A stretch of 64,000 nucleotides of DNA from Megalopta genalis (Eukaryota; Arthropoda; Insecta; Hymenoptera; Halictidae): positions 28,582,242 through 28,646,241 of the forward strand of contig NC_135014.1 in NCBI RefSeq assembly GCF_051020955.1. Direction: 5' to 3'. A program made the position numbers and the translations under genes. The notes below the pieces were generated by a model that saw nothing but the letters and a program-made list of their open reading frames with translations, was not told the DNA's origin and ran no database searches. Shown one piece after another: positions 23,142 to 34,576 of the stretch (position 1 is the first letter of the stretch; every line of letters starts with the position of its first letter).

Positions 23142-24282
23142 ATCGATCCGTCAGAATTTCCCGAATCGACGTCGCGCGCCGCCAAACGCGCGCGTTTGTT
23201 TCTACGTGTGCACGGGGCGCTTCACGCGTTTCTGCATAATCATTTGATTCGATCCGGGCCGCGATTTGATTTGTTCGCCCGCTGGACACGGCGCGATCCC
23301 TTTGTCCCAACGCGAACAACAACGTAACGCGGCAAGAAAACAAATCGGCCCCGGGGACGACGACGACGACGACGATGGTATCGTTCGACTTTTCGCCGGC
23401 GAAAAATGTATTTTTTGGTCGTCCGAGGGTGAGCGTGGTAATAAAGTGAAACGTTTCGCGACACAATTCCCTTTGTACGTACACAGGTTCCGGTTAACGG
23501 ATCAGGACAGATAAGATTAGTTCTGCGAAGCGGTGTCTACGAAACACAGAGATAGCCGTTGATAATCTCGAACAGGAAAATGAAATCGGCGAACGCGGAA
23601 CGGTCATGAATAGTGAGCAGATTAAGTCCGTTCAAGATGGGAGAATCATGCTTGCTATATATGTACGTGCATACATACATACGTACATACATATAGCGTG
23701 GTACACGTAGAGCCGCCGCACAAGAGCGGCCGGAGCGGCGTCGGAGGAACGGACGGGATCCGTCGATCACGTGACTCTTTCGAAACGTCTCTTTCCTCGG
23801 TCGGTTACGTAATTAACGATCGATAAGTTCCTTGTTCCGTCGATCTATTTTTAAACGCGCACTTTATTTTTTCAACCGCGTTCCCATCCCGTTCCTTCCC
23901 TCCGCCGTGGAAGAAAACCGCTAAACCATCATCGCCGTGCCCGGCGCCATGGTTCTCCTCCCCTTTTCTTCCCCGATCTCTCCAACTTTCCTCGAGGAAT
24001 CTCACCTTGACCCACTGATTTTCTGCGCGTAGACGCTCTCGGCGCTCGCCGCTAACGCGACACGCGAGACGACGTTCCATTTGAACGCGATACGAGCCCG
24101 CGATAATCCTCGGACCAATATACGCTCGCGCGCCACGATTCTTCCACGTTTCCCTTCCACGGTGATTTCGATTCCGGTCGGGGACCCGGGAACACGGTGG
24201 ACGCTGTACGGAATTCTTGCGAGGGCTATTTCGACCGGAAACTGCTCTCACCCTTCAGATTCCTCCCCGAGCCGGATACACG
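23142..24282. other. No gene seen
   Basis: GACGAC repeat at about 23356-23375 and an ACAT/ACGT tetranucleotide run at about 23660-23696. Otherwise GC-rich DNA without a protein-like frame. Confidence 0.45.
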
Positions 24283-24652
24283 TACAGGGTGTCCCAGAAA
24301 TGTCTCGCAATCCGAAAGTGGCGGGTTCCTCTGGACATTTGAAGCAACTTTTTCCTTTACAAAAATGTTCTCCGAGGCACCGTTAACGAGTTATCAACAA
24401 AAAACAGTGACCAATGAGAGGCGAGCTCGGCTAGCGCGAAGCGACCGCGCCAATGAGCGGAACCGGGCTTGGCGCGCTGCTCGGCTGGGCCGCCTCGCGC
24501 CAGCCGTACTCGATTCTTATTGGTCACTGTTCTTTCGTTGATAACTCGTTAACGGTGCCTCGGAGAACATTTTTACAAAGGAAGAAGTTGCTTCAAATGA
24601 TCCGAGGAACCCGCCATTTCCGGATCGCGAGACATTTTTCGGACACCCTGTA
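24283..24652. mobile_element. Hairpin B foldback MITE
   Basis: Same family as 22769, with TACAGGGTGTCCCAGAAATG at the left and GGACACCCTGTA at the right. Arms and the core CCAATGAGCGGAACCGGGCT are well kept and TA flanks both tips. It lies only 1.1 kb from the previous copy. Confidence 0.9.
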
Positions 24653-25501
24653 CACGTTGGAAGATCCCGGAATCGACGAGTGCCTCGACGGGGACGTTCC
24701 AAGTGCGCCGGCCGCTAAAAAGGGAACGCGGATCTGTCCGCGGTATAAATTGTTCACTTTTACTCGGTGAAAGGAAGAAACGCGGCGAGAAGATAGGATT
24801 GCCGGGCAACGGTGGGGGCGTTTTAATAACTCGTACGCTTAATCGCTGATAAGTTAAACGTATCGAGTCACTTTCGCTTTCGTTTCGCCGACTGATCAAC
24901 CGTAACTCTGTTGCGGACGGAAGACGCGGATCTGACCTGTGGCCGATCCTACGCCAATGCAACGACGAGCCGATCGTGAACGAAACTAACCGGCGTGTGT
25001 TGTTCTATTGTAGGAAGAAACGCCAGGCCGGCTTGGATGGAACGTTATCGAGCAAAAGGGTCGCGGCACAGGTTTAAATGTTTCGATAGAAACACGCGTT
25101 TTTTCCCCGGGGATGTGTGCGCGCGCGCGCACACTCTCTCTCTCTTTCTCGCTCGCGCGCGCGCATACCCTACGCTCTCGCGATGATATTTCACGTGGAC
25201 GTTCGCACAAAACCACGCGCGGCGCATTATCATATCGCATTACGGTACTTAGACGCGCGTACATCCACTAAATTCCACGTATAACCCATTGGGTGTAATG
25301 TACCCTTCCTATCTACCATTAAATCCAGCGCGAACCACCTACTGGTTGGTCGGCCGTCCGGCCGGCCGGCCGGCCGGCCGGCTCTCTCCCACCGTCTTCC
25401 GTATTCCGACACGCTTTATTATTTCGGCGTGTATAGTCCGTATTAATAACGTGTCAACAAGAAATATACGGTATATACCGGTCGGACGATGATTCCACCG
25501 C
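24653..25501. other. No gene seen; GC and CCGG runs
   Basis: Includes a (CG)n stretch at about 25118-25132, a CT run at about 25135-25150, and a perfect CCGG run at about 25357-25382. Confidence 0.5.
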
Positions 25502-25505
25502 TTAA

Positions 25506-25687
25506 CACTTACCGCTTAACACTCGTTTGAAATTCAGTCGATCGACGACCGAATTGATAATTAATGAAAACTAAAAAAAAGATCGCTAAATTTTTTTATC
25601 AAGATTTGCAAGAGATACGCGAATGCAGTAAGAAGCGATTTTAATTTTATGAAAATTTTTGAGCTTCCCAGCGCGGTCGTGGAAGTG
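25506..25687. mobile_element. TTAA-flanked MITE, family C, short copy
   Basis: Flanked by TTAA at 25502 and 25688, with ends CACTTACC and (complement) CACTTCC. A second TTAA at 25516 gives an alternative left edge. The interior shares GTTTGAAATTC, GACCGAAT, AAGATTTGCAAGAG and GAGCTT...AGCGCGGTCG with the copy at 28548. The TTAA flanks suggest a piggyBac-type transposase. Confidence 0.7.
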
Positions 25688-25691
25688 TTAA

Positions 25692-26662
25692 CACAGTAGT
25701 CCGGTCGTAGTCCGCTCCGTAATTTTCCGTCGCGTCGAAGCAGCGCTGACCTTTGTTTTTCCCCGCAAAAGGACGACAAACATTTCTAATTAAAGTTGTT
25801 TTCCGTCTCCCTTGTTCTTATCTGTCGCGCACCGAACGATTACTCCGCCGGCGATATTTGTCGAACCGGCCGCGCAGCGTTATCGCGCGGAGTTCGCCGA
25901 GAGTTAGGTTTCGATCTAATGTCATGCACGTTCTTCCCCGTGGTCGCGTCGAACGCGCGAAGTTGCCCGTTAATTTTTCGGCGAAGGGTTAATAACGGAG
26001 CGCGGGAGGCAGGGCGGGAACAGCGAAGCCGAAACGGTCGTCTCTCCGCGGAAAGCTGGCGGTCAAACGATGAAATTCGCGAGCGCAGTAACGTAGAACG
26101 AATACATACACGCACGCATGCTATACGTAGCGAGAGAGCCAGCCCAGCGTGGTTGGTTGGAGAGCGCGCGTCGAGCGGGAATCACTTAGCATTCCCCTAG
26201 TCTCTTTAACCCCGGTCCCCCACCTTGTTGCCTCACACCTGTTCGGCATGGATCCGCGGCCCGACCCCAGCCGATCCTGTGAGAAAACGAGCACAGGTAG
26301 CGGCGATTATTCGGATAGGTTTTTCGGGCGGCCGTGGCGTACACGTAGCGTATCGGTTGCGCGGCTGGGTACGGTCGTCGTGGAAAAATCGCGTTACATA
26401 TATCTCGTACAACGAAGGACGTGTACGAGTTTAAGCACGAGATATAGCGAAGAGAGCGTGTGCAGCGGGGACGAAGGAGGAACACGCGTCGGTACGGTGT
26501 GGCGGTCCGCGGCGGAGCGAGGGGTCGCGGCGAACTATAGATAGAGGGGCGGGGAGGGGAGGGGCGAAGGACTCGGAACTCGTGTCGTAGCGGTACGACG
26601 TTCGGTCGGGTATCTCCGCGTCGTGGGCCACACGCTCGGCCAGTGTCGGCTCGCATACGCGC
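25692..26662. other. GC-rich DNA upstream of the predicted promoter
   Basis: No coding frame supported. CpG content is high, as expected beside an unmethylated insect promoter. No TATA box at the right distance from 26665 was seen. Confidence 0.4.
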
Positions 26663-26697
26663 TCAGTCGTGCTCCGGCCTTGCTTGCGTACAGACGT
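26663..26697 (+). promoter_or_regulatory. Predicted TATA-less core promoter (Inr + DPE)
   Basis: TCAGTC at 26663-26668 matches the arthropod initiator. Taking its A (26665) as +1, AGACGT lies at +28 to +33, the exact position and sequence expected for a downstream promoter element. No TATA box lies 30 bases upstream. A second initiator-like TCAGTC occurs at about 26875 but lacks a matching DPE. Confidence 0.5.
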
Positions 26698-27544
26698 CGG
26701 TCGGAAGCCCGCTCGTTCTCTCGAGTAACAGTACGGATACGCAGTGTGTTTTCTTTGCTCTCCTATACGTGTATATCCGTCCCGCGTACTCGCGACCGTG
26801 CGCTGCATATACACACCAGCGCACCAGAGACAGACACACATACGCATACGTACATACGGGCGCGCGTACATCTCTCAGTCTGCGTTCGTCCTTCGGTCGA
26901 ATCGTTTCGCGAAGAAGAATTATACACACGGTAATCGGAACTGTTGAGTGTCGCGTCTCTAGTGCACTTTTTCGCAACCGACCAGATCTATTCAGTCCAG
27001 TGGTGCGTCGAAGAAAGCATCGCAATACCTGTCTAGATGGACGCATAGAAAAATTAAAAGAGTGCAACAACAGTGACGAAGGGACTCGAGACGCACAGAT
27101 CGTCCAGAGAGGAGGGAAGAGAGAGGGAAGATAGAGCGAGAGAGAGAGAGAGAAAGAGAGTGCGGCTCTAACGTGCTCCGATTAACTTCGTTCCGTTAGT
27201 CAGCCGAGTGTGTGGTGAAGCTCCGAGAGTGGCTGCGAGAGCAGGAAGGAAGAACAAAGAAGAGACGTCCTCCGGCCGTCGGCGGAGTGGAGAGCGGGTA
27301 CCGCTCGCCAACAGACTTACACCATCGTCCCCTCTCTTTCACTCTCGGTCCCTCCGTGTGTGCGTGTTTGTGTGCGCGCGCGGTGCCTTCTTCACCCCTT
27401 TCTCTCTCCGGGGATTCTCATCATCTCGTCGTCCCTGTGTTCTTTATCACTCTCTGTTCTCGACTCCATCGACGTACGGGTCCGTACGGGCACGAAGACA
27501 GCGGGCGAGCGCGCGCGGACCGGAGCAGTTGCTTTCGTCTCGAG
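26665..27544 (+). other. Predicted non-coding first exon (distal tara promoter)
   Basis: The proposed exon runs from the Inr to the splice donor GAG|GTAAAGT at 27545. It is GC-rich with CT runs. In the frame that would join the first coding ATG at 47859, it stays open for about 112 codons but holds only a GTG (27208), no ATG. It is therefore read as 5' UTR. Several short upstream ORFs exist. Assignment to tara, some 20 kb downstream, is inference from strand, the absence of any other gene between, and the compatible donor. A different transcript, such as a lncRNA, is possible. Confidence 0.4.
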
Positions 27545-28547
27545 GTAAAGTGATTTTGTATGACGTCACGAAAGCGATGTCAAGTTGAGCAACCTCCATC
27601 CACACGCGCGTCACCTATTTGTTCCCTGTGCTCTCTCTCTCTCTCTCTTTCCCTCGCGATTTCTCTCTCGCTCTCCTGCCTTCGCGACCACCACCCCCTC
27701 CACCCCGTATCTTCCCCAGCTTTTCTCCTTCTCTCTCTCTCGCTCGCTCTCCTTCACTGCCTCGCTTTTCCACCCCCGCGCGTTCCTCCTGTCATTGTAC
27801 AGTAAGTAACGCGCGTGACGATCTTGCGACAGAAACGATATTACGGCGTTCCGTGCGTATGACACAGCATCTATCGTGAATGGATAACGTAAATCCCGGG
27901 GAAAAGAAAACCCTCGGTTTCGGGCATTTCGCGTGGGCGTTCACTCCCAAGGATTGATGAACCGCGCGCCGGCTGTGTGTTCCTTGAAACGGTGTTCCGA
28001 CCGGGGTAGAATCGCCTCGGAAAAAAAGGGCTGGCGTGTTTCGACTCGATATTGTGACATGCGGGCTACCGTATCTCGCCGATTGCACAACGATCTGTCT
28101 ATTTTCTTCTTTTTTTTCTTTTTCGCGCGGATATCAATTATTAAAATGCATCCTGTTCTGTCGCGGTAACGGGGCCGGCGTCGCGGCATCACGTAGGCCC
28201 TAGCCGCTCTCTCTCTCTTGTTTGACCTCACCTCCCCCGCTCCAACCCCTTGGTACTCTCCGATTTTTTTCTTCTCGGATTCCGGAGAATCTCACGAATC
28301 GTTCGACCGTAGGTCGTTACAAATCGAATCTCTGCGACTCTGAATTTCGGTCACGATGGAATTAAGGGTCCTTATTTTCTTCTCGTGGATTTTTTAAAAC
28401 TATTAGATAACGATTTAGCGCGATATTATATTATTAATAATATTTAAATTAATATATAAATTAAATATTATATTATTAAGGTATTACTACGTAATACCTA
28501 CCGGGTCGCGCTTGTTAAGCATCGAGCGATCACACGGCTTAGTTTAA

Positions 28548-28791
28548 CACTTAGCCAACCGAACGAGGAGATCTCCCCGTTTGAAATTCGATCGATTGAT
28601 GACCGAATGGATGATTAATGAAAAATTTAAAACGATTGCTTCATTCTATTAAGATTTGCAAGAGGTACGAATGCCGAAGAAGTAATCGATGATCGTATAA
28701 GTTTCCTTCGTAATTTTTGTTTAATCGAATGAAATATTTTAATTTTATACATTATACAATTTTTGAGCTTTCTAGCGCGGTCGCGGAAGTG
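28548..28791. mobile_element. TTAA-flanked MITE, family C, long copy
   Basis: Flanked by TTAA at 28544 and 28792, with ends CACTTAGCC and (complement) CACTTCCGCGACCGCGCTAG. It shares its interior with the copy at 25506 but is about 60 bases longer, mainly because of extra AT-rich DNA before the right end. Confidence 0.75.
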
Positions 28792-29233
28792 TTAATAATA
28801 ATCGCGAGCGTATCAAAAACGCCATCGGGCCCGATCGGCCGGCGAGCAGAACGCGGTTCCAAAAACGTTGATCGAACGAATCCGATTGTCCGTCGTCGTA
28901 CGGATACACAGAGAGCGAGAAACTGTTCGTTAGCGTATATAATCTGTCCCCTATCTCGTATTGCACCGACCGCTCGATGTATCGTTACGGCATATCTAAA
29001 TAGTCCGCAGCCTTCGATTTATCACGTTCAGCGGCTGCTTAGAGAATGCCGTTAAGTGGATTGCTCGGCCGCTATCGATTTTGTCCACTCTATGGCCGTA
29101 ACGTATGATCATGGTCAATTCGTATCTCATTTCGTGATGCGGGCCGCACCGTACCGACGAAAATGGAAAACCGATAAATAATTGGAAACGTTTCCTGGAC
29201 CGGATCGATGTCTCGAAAATCTTGCAGCATTTC

Positions 29234-29268
<35 letters not shown>

Positions 29269-29382
29269 TATTCCCGATGCCGGACAGGTTGCCACACAGC
29301 GCGATAAGTTTTTCCCCCCTAATCGTTCCCGGAGAGTCGTCCGATGAGTCAGAACATCGTTTCGAACGCGATGCGGAGGAGC

Positions 29383-29421
<39 letters not shown>

Positions 29422-29905
29422 GGGAAACATGCATCGACACACGATGCTGGCGCGGAAACAATGGATATATATATATTTTATTAATTCGTCGATACGAGAA
29501 TTTCGTTTATTAATTGTTCTCGATTCGAAACAATCGAGATAATACAGTTTCGCGAGCAATGTACTTGGTTCGATTCTCATCGCGTTTCTGCGGTGTCCTC
29601 CGGCCGCGTCTCCCCACTCCTCGCGCTTCCCCCACTCCTCGCGCGCGCTCTAACGTATGCACGGTAGATTTACGGAACAGAGACACGTACCGGAGCCAAC
29701 GTATCGAGTTATTATCGCGGGAACCACATTAACTCCGACTACTGCTCGACAGGTAACACGGGCTACGGACACCGCCGACTGTCCGAATCTATTTTACGTA
29801 ACCTAAAATGTCATTGGTCGCTAATCGCCGTACGGTCGGCTCGCCAGCGAACCCAGGGTCCCGTCGTAGGCTTTAACCGCTTGACCCTTTATAGGGCGTC
29901 AGAGG

Positions 29906-29946
<41 letters not shown>

Positions 29947-30997
29947 AACGCGTGTATTCAATATGCTCTAGGTAAACGGCCGGTGAAATCAAGCCGTACC
30001 ATTTGAATTTTTGATGGGCCGACACACATGCACAAAGTTCCGTAGCCTACCGACACACTGAAAAAAACACCCTGCCGTGCACTGCGCGCTGCATTCTTAT
30101 AGTCGGCGCGATGGCGCGCGGCGTTGTCTCCGCTTACATTCAAGGACGATTTAGACGTAACCGCCCTGCCTCTCTCGTTCTCGCTAGCACGGCATATTCT
30201 TGACGTAGTATCGTTCCCTGGAAACCATGCAGAAAGACAACGATTTTTTTTTGCGTCATTTACCGCGAAACAGTCCGCGAGAAAAATTACAATATGTTCG
30301 GCGGCGAGGCAACGAATTCACATTTCCGACCTCGTTCCGACATGTCGCGGCCAATCTGCATTATTCCACGCGTTATATGCACACCATCTCGTCGGTCACG
30401 CGTGTCCCCACCCCTCCCCTCCCCTCCTCCCTCCTTGAAATTCAACGGCGGCATCGACGTAACTATTTACGACTCCATCGAGACGGTCCCTCGCGGCGTC
30501 CCACACTTGTGCCCCGAACACAGTAGATACAGAGGTTAGGCGCGTACGTAACCGGTCCTCTTAGATAATGTATCGGTCATTGAGCGCGCGCTCCCTGCCT
30601 CATCGACCGATCGAACACAAACGGCACGAAACTTTTTATCGCCGCGCGCTCCCATAACCGGCCGTAGCAGCGGTACAAATGATTCTCTCCGACATTCGAC
30701 ACGATGAGATTTCAGCGGCGGCTTGTCTTCGGCCCGATGGAATAATACGGTCCGTTTACACAACACGTAATCCACGATAATACTTTTTAATACCGTGTCG
30801 CAACGGAGACGATGTTTGCAAGTATAATGAACAAACGAATAAACGGAATACGGAAAGCGCCGCCACCGTATATCAATTTAACCTCGGCGAATTCGATCGG
30901 CCAAATGGAAAGATGGCCGCGGAGGATGAAGCGCGACGGGGTTCGAATGCAAAAATGTAGTCCGCGCGAATTACCGTGGCGTACATAGAGAGCCATG

Positions 30998-31034
<37 letters not shown>

Positions 31035-33557
31035 CGACGCGATGGAGGAACGGATGTAACGCGAGCTAATTGTAAGCCATGGACCAAAGCGACGAGTATA
31101 TATATTGAAAGTGGCAACCGGTGGCGTTCACGGAAGCTTCGTGCGCGCGCGTACAGATATCGCCTTAAACGTATCGCAAGGAGGCAGACGTTAACTCCGC
31201 TTTAAAATTCTACGGCAAGAGGCTCGTAACTATTTACGTCTCGGTCGAGAGAGCGTACCAGCTACTTTCATAGGGCTACGCGACGAACGCGTAGCTGGTT
31301 GCTGGTGGTGGTGGAATGAACGAACACACGAACTAGCACACGCAACACCAGCTTTTCTCTTTCTCTGTGCACCACCAGCTCTCTCTCGGTGTACCCGAAC
31401 TCCTCGAACCCAAGTTCGCGAGCGCGCGCGCTCGCGCTCGCGCTCGTGCATCGTGGACGACGATCTGAACGCTAAACAAAGGTATTATCGCGCATACCAG
31501 ATCTGCGTTGAATTACAAAGTGACTTACGAAAGGGCATCCACCATACGAAGCGTATACTCCGCGCGCGCGCGTAAAAGCTTGCAAAAGAAGCCGGGAACA
31601 ATAGACGCGCACGCGAACGTCCAGCAATTAACGGTATAAAAATCCCGTTTTCGACGCGCAAAAGCAAACGTTTTTCTCTACGGCCGACGAAGATACAACC
31701 CGGCCCGATATTCATCGTTTTCATCGTTCCAGATTCTTGCGCTGATAAGAACACGACGGAACGAACGGAAAGCAATTATAACCGCGTCGAACGTGTCGAA
31801 AAGCTCGGAAGACTTTTACGAAGCGTTTTTATTTTTTTTATTTTTTTTTTGTCTTACTCTCAGTCAGCGCGAACCAACGGAAACCCGTTAGAAATTGTTC
31901 GATGCTACTCTTGCGTGTCGCGAACGACCGTACATACATACATCCATACATACATACATAGCCGGAGTCAACGGCGTTCTGGCGGCGGTGGCGCGATAAC
32001 TGTGTAGGTTGCTCGAGCGTGCGCGCGCGCGCGCGTGCACATCTGTACGCGAGCAGAGCAAGTGTGCACGTCCGCCATAGGGCCTTTCTCGTCGTCGAGT
32101 TACGAAGCCCGAGTAGCGAGCGCGTCGAAAGAAGAACGACGGCAGCGTGAAAGTAAAGAAAGTGGGCCGCTCGAAGTACAGTTCAACCTAGTATGTACTC
32201 ACCTTCTTCTTCTCCCACCGGTCGACCGCCATGTTACTTTGCTTCCGTTTAAGGGTCTATCTAATCGGACAGAAATTCTATATTTTCGTGGTTCGCGGCG
32301 GACGCCGTCGTAGATCGTCGGGGAATAACATCGGACGACTCACGAAGCGGTCTGTGTTGACCAACATACAATGATTATTGTAATAAGAAGGATGAACGAC
32401 GAAAACAATTCGCCGAGGAGGTTCTCTTCGTTCGAGTTCGTTCCTCGATCGGTACACGATTTCCGTAGAACGCGAACCAGCGCTGATTTCTTGAGAGGCT
32501 ATCGATTACCGATCGGGGGAGTCGTACTCGGTTGCGCGGGAGCTGCGCAATTTTGTCCGACGCTCGGCTGCGTGCCGCTTTTACCGGCGAACGCAACACT
32601 GTAGACCGTAGAGTGTGTGTGCGCGCGAGAGAGAGAGAGAGATAGACTAGAAACCCGGCGAGACGAGCCGCGCTGCGCCTCGCAGCGCCGCGCTGCGCCG
32701 CACCGCGCGTCGTTAAATGCAAATTGATTTTATTCCGTCAGAGGTTCTAGAAAGTTGTCGTCAAGGTGATTGTTACGAGGTTGGCCCGGGGCCAGTATCA
32801 ACCTCGCGCTGAACGACAGCATTGAAAATCGTCCCGGCGCGCATTCCTCAGATTATCCGTGCGCGTGATGAACGCCTACGACACTATCGATTCGATAGTC
32901 GAAACAATAAGAGAACTAGTGCTCGGAACTTAAGAGTATAGCGTACAGTCGTCGAAGGGCTAACGTTATCGAGCATCGATCTACGTTTGTCTCTCTCGCT
33001 TGGTGCCTCTCTCGATTGGCTTCGAACGCCGCGATTGGCGTTACCGCCGCCTGCGTTCACCCAATACACCTGTCTCTCGCGTTATTTTCATTCGGTGGAA
33101 ACCCGGTTGATTTTCCGCTAAGCGAAGAATATTCGGCCGAAGAGAAAAAGCGACGAGTCTCGCCTCTCTCTCGGCGAATGCTAGAAATCAAGCTCTTTTA
33201 GTTGTACTCGCGTCTTCGCGCATGTTGAAAAGCTTGGGAGAGTTCAGGCTACCTGGGTCGTCGGGCAAAATGGAGAGTTCTCTCTCTCTCTTTCTCTCTC
33301 CCCGTTCTTTTATCCCCTTTTTCATCCGTTCGCCCGTTCTTTTATCCTAGCCGCGACGCGAGAGGGGAGCGACGGGGCGACCGATACGCGAGCATCGAGC
33401 GAGCCAGCTTCCCAGGGTCGAGCGAAAAATAACCCAATTAACTACAATTGTTGTAACGCGAGCCGAAATGCTGCAGGGACCACGCTTCCGCAAGATTCCC
33501 GCAAGATGGCCGCGTCAAAATCGAAAGTCTTTTCGCTCGTCTTGTCGTTTCTTACCT

Positions 33558-33558
<1 letters not shown>

Positions 33559-33608
<50 letters not shown>
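33559..33608. repeat. (CT)n microsatellite
   Basis: About 25 uninterrupted CT units. Confidence 0.95.
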
Positions 33609-34208
33609 ACCGAACGAGACCTCGCTCTGTCCCAATCGTCTCGAAATATCGTTCCCGTCGAACGACGATGATTCATGGTTTCCCATTGTCGGTGAATTGC
33701 AACGTTTATCGACCATGACTTTCCCCGCAATTATGACAGTAAGAGATGTCGCAAGCAGTTTATAAATATGTAACACGCTCCGCGTGTGTCCCATCGATCC
33801 GCGTCGCGCCTTTGATCGTTGAATCTTGTGTGTGCGGCGGGGTGGGGGGTGGAGGACGGGCGGGAGGGAGGGAGGGACGCGCGAGGGGAGTAGCACGGGG
33901 AATGGAATGGACGTCTTTGAAGCTGATCCTAACCTCCCCTAGGGTAGTTAATAATTCTCGTAACCGTGGCTCGTGTTACGGTGATACATATTTGTAACGT
34001 TCCTGTTTCGAGAAATTAGTTTCTAATGAGGGGACAATGGGAACGAAGGATCCATACATCTCCGACCCCTATGAATAAAATCGTCAAGCAATGGATTACT
34101 TGGCAACGTGCCAAGTAGTCAGGGGGATGGCTTCTTGGTGACTCGCGATTGTTGCGATATTACCAAGTCCATTCCGTTCGAACCTTTTCCACCGGCAAGA
34201 CCCGTGTC

Positions 34209-34211
<3 letters not shown>

Positions 34212-34252
<41 letters not shown>
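34212..34252. repeat. (CT)n microsatellite
   Basis: About 20 uninterrupted CT units. Confidence 0.95.
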
Positions 34253-34254
<2 letters not shown>

Positions 34255-34357
34255 CGGTCCATTGAAAATTCGCGATTTAAATATTAGTAACAGTTCAACG
34301 TTGCATTCCATTGTGCTGACACAAAAAATAGCCAGAACAATTCCGGGCTCGAGTATG

Positions 34358-34576
34358 TACAGTAATGTCTCCCTTACTGACGCTCAGATTGTGCAGAGAA
34401 ATGGACAATTTGGGAAGAGGAGACACGATTAATCGAGCCTTGCAGCTCGTTTTTATAATCGTTGATAATTCGTGACCATAAAAATAAACCAGGAAGCTCG
34501 AATAATCGCATCTCCTCTTCCCAAATTGTCCATTTTTCTGCGCGATCTCGGCGTCAATAAGGGAGACATTACTGTA
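34358..34576. mobile_element. Hairpin A foldback MITE, complete copy
   Basis: TACAGTAATGTCTCCCTTAC at the left and GGGAGACATTACTGTA at the right, about 219 bases. The arms pair through AATGGACAATTTGGGAAGAG and its complement. The loop carries TAATCGAGCCTTGCAGCTCG. TA is at both tips. Confidence 0.88.

Noticed and set aside
24197..24541. Recurring peptide (FEATFSFTKMFSEAPLTSYQ) in several open frames
   Set aside because: The same peptide appears because hairpin B arms are repeated; the arms are palindromic DNA and not a protein-coding family.
31090..31130. TATATATA near 31097 as a TATA promoter
   Set aside because: No initiator at the right distance and no exon-like sequence downstream.
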